Source: Candidatus Woesearchaeota archaeon (lineage in GTDB: Archaea > Nanobdellota > Nanobdellia > Woesearchaeales > JAFGLG01). From it: DNA of 64,000 nucleotides. The notes beneath the pieces are model-generated. The model was not told the origin of the DNA. It saw only the letters and a program-made list of their open reading frames with translations, and did not search any database. Shown here one piece after another: positions 1-8,124 of this stretch (positions within the stretch are counted from its first letter, which is position 1; the number at the start of each line of letters is the position of its first letter). A program made the position numbers and the translations under genes. The stretch spans positions 1 through 64,000 of the forward strand of contig JAFGLG010000005.1 of NCBI GenBank assembly GCA_016928155.1. Reading direction: 5' to 3'.

Positions 1-636
<636 letters not shown>

Positions 637-766
637 TATTTTTCATCGGGTTATGTTTCTCAACTCTTATTCATTTTATTTTCAGACAATCCAAAGTTGA
701 TAACTTTAGGTTATCACCTCATAATCCTGGGCCTGTAGCTCAGCCTGGTAGAGCATCGCCCTTGCA

Positions 767-803
767 CGGAAGAGCAAGTCCCTACTGACTTGATTCTCAA
801 GTT
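767..803 (+). other. tRNA intron 1 (position 37/38)
   Basis: This 37-nt intron has a textbook bulge-helix-bulge. The exon helix is the anticodon stem, the central 4-bp helix is CTTG (761-764) with CAAG (798-801), and the 3-nt bulges are CAC (765-767) and TTA (802-804). Cutting after the second bulge nucleotide gives exactly 766^767 and 803^804. GGAA/TTCT adds an intron-side helix. The archaeal tRNA splicing endonuclease should remove it. Confidence 0.93.
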
Positions 804-825
804 AGGCGGGGGCCGCGGGTTCGAA

Positions 826-853
826 ATGCTCGCCGTCAAGACGAGCTCGGAAG
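826..853 (+). other. tRNA intron 2 (T loop, position 59/60)
   Basis: This 28-nt insertion lies in the T loop. The T stem is the exon helix. TTCG (820-823) pairs with CGGA (848-851) through one U-G pair to form the 4-bp central helix. The bulges are AAA (824-826) and AGT (852-854), so the cuts fall at 825^826 and 853^854 and T854 becomes tRNA position 60. An intron-side hairpin GCTCG (828-832)/CGAGC (842-846) follows after a U-U mismatch. Non-canonical T-loop introns are known in some archaea. Confidence 0.9.
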
Positions 854-954
854 TCCCGCCGGGTCCATTTACACTCATCGATCAAATTGGTTCGCGATGT
901 TGATCATTGCGGCCCTTAGGTGGAAATGTTTTTTCCCACATCACATTGATGAAA

Positions 955-968
955 CCATGCATAGGAAG
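955..968 (+). repeat. 23S processing stem, 5' arm
   Basis: CCATGCATAGGAAG is the exact reverse complement of 4595-4608, so the two 14-nt arms bring the 23S ends together. Such stems are the usual bulge-helix-bulge processing substrate for pre-23S in archaea. Confidence 0.85.
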
Positions 969-2912
969 ATTCACGCTATTAGGTGGATGACTTGGCTCAA
1001 GAGCCGAAGAAGGGCGTGACAAGCAGCGATATGCTCAGGGTAAGCGCATGTAGCTTTTGATCCTGAGATACCCGAATGAGACTTCTCATTAGATCCGAAA
1101 GGATAGGGAACGCAGGGAATTGAAACATCTCAGTACCTGCAGGAAAAGAAATCAATTGAGATGCTGTCAGTAACAGCGAGCGAACACAGCAGAGGGCAAA
1201 CCGAATCTGGTGTGGTAACATACCAGGGATGTGGTGTTTGGACCATCTTTTAGTCCTTTTTCACGAGCAGAACGTGTCTGGAAAGACAGGCCCCAGAGGG
1301 TGAAAGCCCCGTAAGCAGAATGAAGAAGGATGTGGTGAGTTCCAGAGTACCGTCTACCGGAATCTAGGCGGGAATGCGGGGGACATCAACCTCCAACCCT
1401 AAATACTACTTGAGTCCGATAGCGAATAGTACCGTGAGGGAACGTTGAAAAGAACTCTTAACAGAGAGTGAAAAGAGTCTGAAACCTAATAGCTATGGTG
1501 AGGTACTGCTCTTAGGAGTTGTACCGTGCGTTTCGAATAACGTGCCAGGGAGTTTATGTTAGTGGCAAGGATAATCCGCAAAGGAGCATCCATAGGGAAA
1601 CCGATTTCCCGCAGTTCACGAGGGGAATGGTATGAAAGTGCCATGAGTCACTAGCATAAGATCCGAAACCGCTCGATCTAGCCGTGGGTAAGGTGAAATG
1701 AGGGTAAAACTTCATGGAGGCCTGCAGAGGTGCTACGGGCAAGTGCTCTTCTAACTTGCGGCTAGGGGTGAAAAGCCAATCGAGAGCGGCGATAGCTGGT
1801 TCCTGCCGAAGTAGGCCGCAGTCTAGTGATGGAGGAGACAGGACAAGAGGTAGAGATACGGATTTGGGATTTAGGCATCGAAAGGTGTCGGTTCCTTGTC
1901 CAACTCCGAATATTTGTCCGTCGTAGAATCCATTAAACGCGGGCCCTGGGGTAAACTTGGGTCCGGAAATGGGAACAACCAAGACCAGAGTTAAGGTCCC
2001 TAAATGTTCTTTAAGTGTCAAACTACAAGAGCGTTTACAACCAGAGACAGCGAGGAGGTTGGCTCAGAAGCAGCCATCCTTTAAAAAGTGCGTAACAGCT
2101 TACTTGTCAAGGTTGTAGGTCTCTAAAATGGACGGGGCTAAATGAACTACCGATACTTTGGATCATCGCAAGATGAATGGTAGGCAGGCGTGCTGTTAGG
2201 GCGAAAGCCAGTCCGGGAGGATTGGTGAACCTTTCAGTATTGAGGATCCTGGCGATAGTAGGATTTGAGTAGAGTGAGAAACTCTATCACCGAATGGGCA
2301 AGGGTTCCTTGACAATGCAAATCAGTCAAGGGTTAGTTGATCCTAACCGTAGTCCTAACTGGTCTAACGGGAAAGGGAAACCGGTTAATATTCCGGTACT
2401 ATCTGAGTATATGCGGCGACGCAAGTTCAATACCTGACGCTTCGGGATAAGTGGACATGGATCATCGTCCATGTTAATTAGGACAGGTCTGGGGAGTACT
2501 GTAATGGTGAGAACCAGAGCAAACCTTAGAACAGTGTCGCTTAAGCGGCATTCCACTGAGTCCTGGAGCCCATGAAAAGGGGATTGATCAGATCTCAGAT
2601 AATCATACCCAAAACCAACACAGGTGCCCCTAGGTGAGCAACCTCAGGTGTAAGGGTGTAATCTAATCGAGGGAACTCGGCAAATTGGCCCCCTGACTTC
2701 GGTATAAGGGGTCCCTGAATTTGTAACTACGCGTTGCGATTTCAGGGCGCAGTGGCTAGGTCGGTCCGACTGTTTAACAAAAACTTAGCATCCTGCTAAG
2801 CCGTAAGGCCTTGTACAGAATGCGACATCTGCCCAGTGCCAGCACTTCAAAGTCCTTTCCAAGGGACCTAAGAACTGGTAAACGGCGGGAGTAACTATAA
2901 CTCTCTTAAGGT

Positions 2913-3626
2913 GAACGAGTTGCCTTAGTAAAATCTGGCTAAATGCTGGAACGTCTGAGTATCCCAGACTACTCGTTTTCCACTGGTCACAGGTCGTTTT
3001 GACATTGACCTTAAATATGTGGAAAGCAGTGAAAATGTCATGGGTGCAGATAATCAGCAGGAAAGGCTAGATGCCCGATGGATTTCCGGATTTGTTGACG
3101 GAGAAGGTTGCTTTTATGTTGGGATCAATAAGATGCCGAATATGACAATTGGTTGGCAAGTGTTACCGGAGTTCCGGATTGTGCAGCACAAAAGAGATAT
3201 TGAGATTCTTAAAGGAATCCAAGAATATCTCGGATGTGGTGTGGTAAGAAGGAATCATGGTGACAGGTTTGAGCTCAGGGTGCGAGGGATTTATGATTTG
3301 AATCAAATCATCGTATTCTTTGACAAGAACCAGTTGCATACCAAGAAAAGGAATGACTTCTGCAAATTCAAAGAGATAGTAAGACTCATGAATGAAGGAA
3401 AGCATCTTACTGAACAAGGACTCAACATGATCGCAAGAATGGCTTCTCAGATGAACAGACAAATTAAGAATGGGTATCTAGAATCCTCAGAGACTATACG
3501 CCGGACCAACAATGCGGAATAGTTGGAAGATATAGTCCGACCCGTGCAGCGATGTACGGATGTAAGCAGAAATGCTTGCACGCCATCAACAGATGGTCAG
3601 TACCAAATCGGGAAGTAACAGAAGTG
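2913..3626 (+). other. Group I self-splicing intron in 23S rRNA
   Basis: The insertion interrupts the invariant 23S segment CTCTCTTAAGGT^AGCGAAATGCC; by alignment from memory this is E. coli position about 1931, next to helix 69. Group I rules hold: the 5' exon ends in U (2912) and the intron ends in G (3626). P1 is exon TAAGGT (2907-2912) with internal guide GCCTTA (2922-2927), giving a U-G pair at the splice site. P4 joins TGCTG (2944-2948) to CAGCA (3055-3059), the P and Q elements. P7 joins GACTA (3492-3496) to TAGTC (3533-3537), the R and S elements (CAGAGACTATA, AAGATATAGTCC). P8 is CCAAC (3506-3510)/GTTGG (3522-3526). I found no bulge-helix-bulge at these boundaries, so this is not the usual archaeal rRNA intron type. 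Confidence 0.9.
3019..3522 (+). CDS. LAGLIDADG homing endonuclease of the 23S group I intron
   Basis: Predicted site-specific DNA endonuclease that spreads its host intron by cutting intron-less 23S alleles at the insertion site. One LAGLIDADG helix is visible near residues 20-37 (ARWISGFVDGEGCFYVG), with FVDGEG carrying the catalytic Asp, so it should act as a homodimer. Length is 167 aa from GTG 3019, or 159 aa from the in-frame ATG at 3043. No strong ribosome binding site is seen, as expected for an intron-encoded gene. The reading frame runs through the ribozyme Q element and through R at its 3' end, and stops just before S, so RNA folding and protein coding share sequence. Confidence 0.9.
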   Translation: MESSENVMGADNQQERLDARWISGFVDGEGCFYVGINKMPNMTIGWQVLPEFRIVQHKRDIEILKGIQEYLGCGVVRRNHGDRFELRVRGIYDLNQIIVFFDKNQLHTKKRNDFCKFKEIVRLMNEGKHLTEQGLNMIARMASQMNRQIKNGYLESSETIRRTNNAE

Positions 3627-4594
3627 AGCGAAATGCCTTGCCGTTTGATTGACGGCCTGCATGAATGGTGTAACGAGATCGACACTGTCCCCGGTTGGAA
3701 GCCCCCGAACAACTGTCCTGGTGCAAAGGCCAGGGATTTCCAGTGGGAAGCGAAGACCCCGTGAAACTTTACTGTAGCTTGTTGTTGTGACGTAAGTTTT
3801 GTTGTGTAGGGTAGCTAGTAGTCGCCATGGTGCAGTCGCCAGATTGTACATAGACACAGCTGAAACACTAGCCTACGAAGTTTATGCCACTAACCTAGAA
3901 ATAGGGACATCAGCAGGCGGACAGTTTGGCTGGGGTGGCACGCTGTTGAAAATGTATCAATAGCGCCCAATGGTTGGCTCAGTCCGGTCAGAAATCGGAC
4001 GTGGAGTGCAAGAGCAAATGCCAGCCTGATTGGATCTGGGATAAGGACAGATCCAAAGACGAAAGTCTGGTCTAGCGAACCCCTGCAGCGCCTTGATGGC
4101 GCTTAGGGATGACCGAAAAGTTACTCCGGGGATAACAGAGTCGTCTCGCCCGAGAGCTCATATTGGGACAAGGAATTCTTGTTCCAAGAGTTTATCGACG
4201 GCGAGGCTTGCTACATCGATGTCGGCTCATCCTATCCTGGCGGTGCAGAAGCTGCCAAGGGTGGAGGTGTTCACTCATCAAAAGGGTTCGTGAGCTGGGT
4301 TCACAACGCTGTGAGGCAGTTGGTTTGATATCTACTGGAAATGCGTGATGTCTGAAGGGAAGGATCTTCTAGTACGAGAGGAACGAGGGTTCGAGGCCAC
4401 TGGTCTGACGGTTATCCGACAGGGTATGCCGTGCAGCTACGCCTTAAGCGATAAAAGCTGAAAGCATCTAAGCTTGAAGCGCACCCTGAAAAGAGACATC
4501 TTAGAACACGAGTAGAAGACTCGTTTGATGGAACCGGTGTGTAAGTGCGAAGCTTCGGCGACGTATTCAGCATGCGGTCCCCAATAGTTCATAC

Positions 4595-4608
4595 CTTCCT
4601 ATGCATGG
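4595..4608 (+). repeat. 23S processing stem, 3' arm
   Basis: CTTCCTATGCATGG pairs perfectly over 14 bp with 955-968, just outside the mature 3' end of 23S rRNA. Confidence 0.85.
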
Positions 4609-4636
4609 TTTTCTCATCTTTTTCTTCCAATGAGAG

Positions 4637-4679
4637 AACAGCTAGCGATAGCTCTGTGATTCTTATGCCATTTTTTTTT
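4637..4679 (+). terminator. Candidate rRNA transcript terminator
   Basis: A short stem (AGCTA 4640-4644, TAGCT 4649-4653, extended by flanking ACAG/CTGT-like bases) is followed by nine consecutive T residues at 4671-4679. Archaeal RNA polymerase commonly terminates at T-runs. It lies about 30-80 nt beyond the 23S processing stem. Inference from position and composition only. Confidence 0.45.
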
Positions 4680-4724
4680 ACTAGTTCTTATTTCTTCTTT
4701 GCCCTGCTTTCTTTTTAGCGGGAA

Positions 4725-4790
4725 AATTCAAGAGGTCCTGACCAGATGTGCAAAGCAAATCTGGATAAGATATTTCTAATCCCTTGAATT
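4725..4790 (+). other. Unidentified folded element downstream of 23S
   Basis: An outer 8-bp stem AATTCAAG (4725-4732)/CTTGAATT (4783-4790) encloses an inner hairpin CCAGAT (4742-4747)/ATCTGG (4759-4764). The 66-nt segment lies between the rRNA T-run and the kaiC-like promoter. It has no coding frame of note and is neither a tRNA nor 5S rRNA. It may be a small RNA or a fold in the rRNA tail. The rest of 4596-4869 shows nothing else recognisable. Confidence 0.4.
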
Positions 4791-4869
4791 ATCTATCAAA
4801 ATACATAGCATGGCACAGTATGCAGAGAAAGAACAAAAACCCTATATCATCACTAACACAAGGAAAACC

Positions 4870-4880
4870 TTTTTAAATGG
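4870..4880 (+). promoter_or_regulatory. TATA box of the KaiC-like gene
   Basis: TTTTTAAATGG lies 35-45 nt before the ATG at 4915, predicting transcription from about 4900 and a leader carrying the GAGGTGA site at 4903-4909. It supports the internal start over an upstream in-frame ATG at 4810. Confidence 0.5.
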
Positions 4881-4914
4881 ATTCGAGTTTGATTGTGTTA
4901 AAGAGGTGAATTCA

Positions 4915-5670
4915 ATGGCAGATCGCATTCCTACAGGCATTCAGGGCTTTGATGAGCTGGTCCAAGGAGGCTTTCCAAGAGGGAGTTCTATTCTTTATAC
5001 AGGCACACCAGGTACAGGCAAGTCTATATTCGGCATGCAATTCATATACAACGGAGCCCTGAAATTCAAGGAAAAAGGAGCATATGTCACGTTTGAAGAG
5101 ACTGCAGATGAGATAAAAGAACAGGCAACAATGTTCGGGTGGGACTTTGACAAGCTTGAGAAAGCAGGCAAGGTCAAGATAATATCTATACCTGCAAGAC
5201 AGATCACAGACACCACATCAACTGAAATAATAAACTTGGTGAAGAAAGATGGATACAAGAGGCTAGTCATAGACTCATTGTCAACACTCTCCATCAATGC
5301 ACCGATCTACAATGTGATGGGAGATGTCAGGGTGAAAGATGTCGTCGGTGACAATGTATTCTTCTCGCCGCCAGTTGTCGGCGACGTGCTCATCAAGAAA
5401 TTCATCTACGGATTCATCGATGACCTCAAATCAATGAAGGATGTCACCACAATATGCATCTCAGAGACGCCCAAGGAATCAGAATATCTTTCACGCGACA
5501 CAATATCTGAGTTCTTGTGTGATGGGGTGATTGTCGTGTCATTCGAGTCTCTCGGAGGCGCTTATTCAAGATCACTGCTTGTCAGGAAACTGCGAAGGAC
5601 GAAGAATGACGAGGACATCCACCCAGTGGAGATCTCAGAGAAAGGTCTTGTAGTGCATAGTATCGAATAA
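4915..5670 (+). CDS. KaiC-like RecA-superfamily ATPase
   Basis: Single-domain KaiC/RadA-type ATPase of 251 aa, probably a cytoplasmic oligomeric regulator; many archaeal genomes carry several and their targets are unknown. It opens with the family signature RIPTGIQGFDELVQGGFPRG, then Walker A GTPGTGKS (about residue 30) and the paired glutamates of YVTFEET. The Walker B strand is RLVIDSL, and the C-terminal part has SRSLLVRKLR. The region KDVVGDNVFFSPPVVGD is a longer loop than usual. The ATG at 4915 is preferred because GAGGTGA lies 5-6 nt upstream, behind a TATA-like box; an in-frame ATG at 4810 would add 35 residues lacking family features. It stands alone as a single gene. Confidence 0.88.
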   Translation: MADRIPTGIQGFDELVQGGFPRGSSILYTGTPGTGKSIFGMQFIYNGALKFKEKGAYVTFEETADEIKEQATMFGWDFDKLEKAGKVKIISIPARQITDTTSTEIINLVKKDGYKRLVIDSLSTLSINAPIYNVMGDVRVKDVVGDNVFFSPPVVGDVLIKKFIYGFIDDLKSMKDVTTICISETPKESEYLSRDTISEFLCDGVIVVSFESLGGAYSRSLLVRKLRRTKNDEDIHPVEISEKGLVVHSIE

Positions 5671-5779
5671 TCTTACATTTCTTGTATATTTTTCTGTTTT
5701 TGGCTAATATTTGATAGTCTGTTAATATCTCATAGGAAAAAGTTCCAAAGGCATAAGAATCTTGATAATAAGAAAGAAA

Positions 5780-5964
5780 TGCGCGCCACCGTAGGTTAAT
5801 AAGGTAAACCGCTCAGCTAACCACCGAGTGAATTACGAGACATCAGGCATTAAAAATCTATCGATTTTTAGGTGTCAAAACTTGTTTTGACATTTCAAAA
5901 AGCTTTCGGTTTGCCGGAGGTTTGAAACCCTGGAATGGGCAAAAAACTCCCCGCGCCGGCGCAC
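5780..5964 (+). ncRNA. Candidate structured non-coding RNA, family unknown
   Basis: About 185 nt of locally GC-rich, non-coding sequence in an otherwise AT-rich gap. The ends TGCGC (5780-5784) and GCGCA (near 5959-5963) can pair. Inside are a GGTTA (5794-5798)/TAACC (5818-5822) arm, an 8-bp stem TAAAAATC/GATTTTTA (about 5850-5870) and a perfect 9-bp stem TGTCAAAAC/GTTTTGACA (about 5873-5892). Near the 3' end lies the T-arm-like GGTTTGAAACC. I looked for 5S, SRP RNA and RNase P RNA motifs and found none. The flanks 5671-5779 and 5965-6034 hold only AT-rich promoter-like sequence. Being an RNA gene is inference. Confidence 0.5.
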
Positions 5965-6002
5965 ATTTCTATTTAAATAGTGTTGTTCTATAAAGGGCAA
6001 AA

Positions 6003-6013
6003 AGATATAAAGA
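6003..6013 (+). promoter_or_regulatory. TATA-like element before nucS
   Basis: AGATATAAAGA lies about 25-30 nt before the ATG at 6035, predicting a nearly leaderless transcript. A second AT element, TATTTAAATA at 5970-5979, is also possible. Confidence 0.4.
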
Positions 6014-6034
6014 AAACCTGAAAATCTTCTATAA

Positions 6035-6784
6035 ATGCTATCCAATGACCTGTTCGTAAGGCATGTATCAGAGGCCCTTCAGAAGCAGCAGATGGTTGTT
6101 TTTGGGGCTAGATGCTCTGTGAGGTATTCAGGAAGGGCTGAATCATTCTTGCCTTTCGGGGATCGCCTTATTGTGATAAAGACAGATGGCACGATGCTTG
6201 TCCACCAGCCAAATGGGGCAGCGCCAGTCAATTACATGAAAGACAGGACAACCCATAGGGTCTATGCAGATGAAGAGCTGGTGAAGATGAAATCACAGAA
6301 TCTCATTCTGAAGGAATTCATGGAAGTCATGATTGATCAGGTTCATTTTTTGCATACCCAATATATGGATGATGCAGAGAAGATAGTGCTGCAGGGCTCT
6401 GAACGTGACATGGCAGACATGATAATGAAGAATCCAGGTCTCATAGAATCTGGATTTGTGCCGGTTTCGCAGGAAGAGCAGACAAAATATGGCTATATCG
6501 ACGTCATGGGGAATGACAAAGACGGGACATTGGTCATCATCGAATGCAAGAGGTATAGTGTCGGCCTTTCAGCAGTGCAACAGGTACGGCGCTATGTCGA
6601 GAAGATCAAGCAGTCAAAGGGGCTTGACAAGGTGCGCGGTATATTAGCTGCACCAAAGATAACACCAAATGCAGAGAAGATGCTATTGGATTGGGGCTTT
6701 GAATACAAGCGAGTGGAACCGCCAAAATACCTGGAACAGTTCAATAAGAACCAGATGAGCATCGGTGAATTTCTGAATAATTAG
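6035..6784 (+). CDS. nucS: NucS/EndoMS mismatch-specific endonuclease
   Basis: Cuts DNA at mismatches or branched single-strand junctions and supports non-canonical mismatch repair with the sliding clamp in archaea and actinobacteria. The protein is 249 aa, the usual family size. The N-terminal half is the beta-rich DNA-binding and dimer domain (SGRAESFLPFGDRLIVIKTDG near residues 32-53). The C-terminal half is the nuclease core with Asp156 (GYIDVMG), Glu170 and Lys172 (IIECKR), followed by QQVRRYVE. The extreme C-terminus, QFNKNQMSIGEFLNN, may hold a clamp-interaction segment. It is a single gene with its own promoter. Identification is firm; mismatch activity is by family. Confidence 0.95.
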   Translation: MLSNDLFVRHVSEALQKQQMVVFGARCSVRYSGRAESFLPFGDRLIVIKTDGTMLVHQPNGAAPVNYMKDRTTHRVYADEELVKMKSQNLILKEFMEVMIDQVHFLHTQYMDDAEKIVLQGSERDMADMIMKNPGLIESGFVPVSQEEQTKYGYIDVMGNDKDGTLVIIECKRYSVGLSAVQQVRRYVEKIKQSKGLDKVRGILAAPKITPNAEKMLLDWGFEYKRVEPPKYLEQFNKNQMSIGEFLNN

Positions 6785-6805
6785 ATATTGTCACAATATT
6801 CCTAT

Positions 6806-6825
6806 GTTATATGTCATAACAAAAT
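6806..6825. repeat. 20-bp dyad repeat, copy 1
   Basis: GTTATATGTCATAACAAAAT contains the inverted repeat GTTAT-N5-ATAAC and matches 7797-7816 at 19 of 20 positions. The two copies sit on either side of the first MNT-HEPN cassette. It could be a regulator binding site or a boundary repeat. Confidence 0.75.
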
Positions 6826-6855
6826 ATTTCATTTATCTATTATTTGTTATATTAT

Positions 6856-7458
6856 CTAACAACTAGAAAGGAGATCTCTCCTGAACATCCTTTTAGGAAT
6901 CATGACTGGCAGGTATCTATATTCTATCTTGACATGATCAAAAAAATCCTTGGCAAGCTCTATCTTTGACAAGGGAACGGCGATGACATTGTCAGAAATC
7001 CTTATGCCCTCAATATCCCTTATTACCCCTATGCTTGAACCCCTGCCATTCAAAGCATAATAAAACTTGGTCTTCTGCACATTTGACATTCCTTTTGTTG
7101 AATAGATAAAAAATCCCAGTGAAGAGAACCCATATCCATCAGCCAAATATCTGCCTGTAATCAGACTCATCCCCTCAAACAGGATCCCTTCCCTCGCATC
7201 AAAATCCGGAGATCTTATAGCCCCTTCAATCTTAGATATCAAAGTGATCCGATGATCAATGACTTCAAGTCTCTTCCTTAACACATATTCCAGGTCTTTG
7301 TCAACCTTCTGCTTGAAAACCAAGAGCATATCAATATCGGCTGGCTGTTTCTTTCCTCTCATCATTGAGCCAAACACCAATATATCAGATACTTGACTCT
7401 TATGCTCACTGAAGAAAACCCTGCAAACCTTCCTAAACTGAATGTCTTTTGATCTCAT
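6856..7458 (-). CDS. MNT-type nucleotidyltransferase (HEPN partner), cassette 1
   Basis: Minimal nucleotidyltransferase of 200 aa that in characterised MNT-HEPN pairs acts as antitoxin, in some cases by adding AMP to the HEPN RNase. The Pol-beta signature GSMMRG...DIDMLLVF lies near residues 30-48 with the two catalytic Asp residues; a third acidic position is not obvious. The C-terminal half (GFFIYSTKGM...) is specific to this subgroup. Its start overlaps the 3' end of the upstream HEPN gene by 26 nt, so the two are co-transcribed. Activity as a toxin-antitoxin pair is inferred from family and layout. Confidence 0.85.
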   Translation of the reverse strand: MRSKDIQFRKVCRVFFSEHKSQVSDILVFGSMMRGKKQPADIDMLLVFKQKVDKDLEYVLRKRLEVIDHRITLISKIEGAIRSPDFDAREGILFEGMSLITGRYLADGYGFSSLGFFIYSTKGMSNVQKTKFYYALNGRGSSIGVIRDIEGIRISDNVIAVPLSKIELAKDFFDHVKIEYRYLPVMIPKRMFRRDLLSSC

Positions 7459-7753
7459 CTTCCACCAGACTCCTTATCCTGCTGCAGGTAGGCTTGTCCA
7501 ATATCTTTGTATAAGTATCACGATAAGTAGAGAATTCCTTGTCAAGGATTGTGTAGCTCTCTGGGAAATATTTCTGGAGCATCCTGAAACGCTCGTTATG
7601 ATCCTTAGGGGACTGCCCTATCTTCTCGAGAAGGATAAAATCCTCAATAGCAAAAAGGGTCTTGAAATAGAGTATTGTCGCTGATGTGAAATCGCCAGCA
7701 CTGAACAATATATCTGCACTGCTCTTGAAAGTCAATATGTTCGTCTTCGCCAT
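7433..7753 (-). CDS. HEPN-domain protein, cassette 1
   Basis: Small all-helical protein of 106 aa, the first gene of an MNT-HEPN pair. It shows the HEPN-like pattern FTSATILYFKTLFAIEDFIL followed by PKDHNERFRMLQKYFP near residues 47-62, typical of archaeal MNT-associated HEPN proteins. A standard Rx4-6H catalytic motif is not evident, so it may be a non-nuclease partner or use other residues. The ATG at 7753 is chosen because a TATA box (GATATATATA on the minus strand, near 7780-7790) lies about 30 nt upstream; an upstream in-frame ATG at 7813 would precede that promoter. Confidence 0.75.
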   Translation of the reverse strand: MAKTNILTFKSSADILFSAGDFTSATILYFKTLFAIEDFILLEKIGQSPKDHNERFRMLQKYFPESYTILDKEFSTYRDTYTKILDKPTCSRIRSLVEDEIKRHSV

Positions 7754-7796
7754 CACGTTATTAATTATAACATCAAAGGAGTATATATATCTTTTG

Positions 7797-7816
7797 GTTA
7801 TATGTGATAACAAAAT
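7797..7816. repeat. 20-bp dyad repeat, copy 2
   Basis: GTTATATGTGATAACAAAAT differs from 6806-6825 by one base. It lies between the divergent HEPN (minus) and RHH (plus) genes, next to both TATA boxes, which suits a shared operator. Confidence 0.75.
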
Positions 7817-7854
7817 GGAAACATTTATATATTCATTGTATATACAATAGCTAT

Positions 7855-8124
7855 ATGGCTACTGAGATGATAACACTGAAGCTTGATAGGGAATTCTTAC
7901 GTGATATAGATGAGATGGTGAAGCACAGGCATTACCACAACAGGACAGAGTTCATACGAGAGGCATTACGTGAGAAGCTCACAGCAGAAGAGAAGGAGTA
8001 TATGCTCGCTCATCTGAAGAAGATACGCGGTTCTGCGAAGAAGAAAGTGACAAAGGAAGAGTATGAAAGAGTGAGAAAGACTGCAGCGGATGATCTGGCA
8101 AGGGAGAGAGGTTGGATCAAATAA
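7855..8124 (+). CDS. Ribbon-helix-helix (CopG/VapB-like) DNA-binding protein
   Basis: RHH transcription factor of 89 aa, the usual form of a VapB-type antitoxin. The beta strand EMITLKLDREFL (residues 4-15) is followed by two helices (DIDEMVKHRHYHNRTEFIREALREK). The basic C-terminal tail (KKIRGSAKKKVTKEEYERVRK) is where an antitoxin would bind its toxin. The ATG at 7855 is about 25-30 nt after a TATA box (CATTTATATATTC near 7822-7833), giving a leaderless message; an in-frame ATG at 7804 lies before the promoter. It is convergent with the PIN gene and overlaps its 3' end by 8 bp. Confidence 0.85.
   Translation: MATEMITLKLDREFLRDIDEMVKHRHYHNRTEFIREALREKLTAEEKEYMLAHLKKIRGSAKKKVTKEEYERVRKTAADDLARERGWIK

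Larger units (their letters stand above)
729..867 (+). tRNA. tRNA-Ala(UGC) with two introns
   Basis: After removing two insertions a complete cloverleaf remains. Acceptor GGGCCTG (729-735) pairs with CGGGTCC (860-866) and has the G3:U70 alanine identity pair; the discriminator is A867. The D stem is GCTC/GAGC, the anticodon stem TCGCC (756-760)/GGCGG (805-809), the anticodon TGC 763-765, and the T stem GCGGG (815-819)/CCCGC (855-859). CCA is not encoded. Intron 1 sits at canonical position 37/38 and intron 2 in the T loop at 59/60. A spacer tRNA-Ala is typical of many archaeal rRNA operons, so it is probably processed from the rRNA precursor. Confidence 0.95.
972..4590 (+). rRNA. rrl: 23S rRNA, interrupted by a group I intron
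   Basis: Large-subunit blocks are readable from the 5' end (AGGTGGATGACTTGGCTCAA, GAAGAAGGGCGTG) to the peptidyl-transferase and sarcin-ricin regions (GATAACAGAG near 4131, AGTACGAGAGGAACG near 4371). The ends are placed by the terminal helix CTATT-AGG (976-983)/CCAATAG (4581-4587) and by the flanking processing stem, so they are good to about 5 nt. Exon 1 runs to 2912 and exon 2 starts at 3627, giving a spliced length near 2.9 kb. No 5S gene follows within the window. Confidence 0.95.

Noticed and set aside
2913-3626. Treating the 23S insertion as a bulge-helix-bulge archaeal intron
   Set aside because: No 4-bp helix with paired 3-nt bulges fits the exon boundaries, while P1, P4, P7 and P8 of a group I intron do.
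4810-4914. N-terminal extension of the KaiC-like protein
   Set aside because: The 35 extra residues lack family features and the internal ATG has GAGGTGA plus a TATA box.
5780-5964. 5S, SRP or RNase P RNA
   Set aside because: The diagnostic 5S CCCATCCCGAACTC-like block, SRP GGAAGG/GCAG motifs and RNase P AGGAAAGTCC/ACAGAA motifs are absent.
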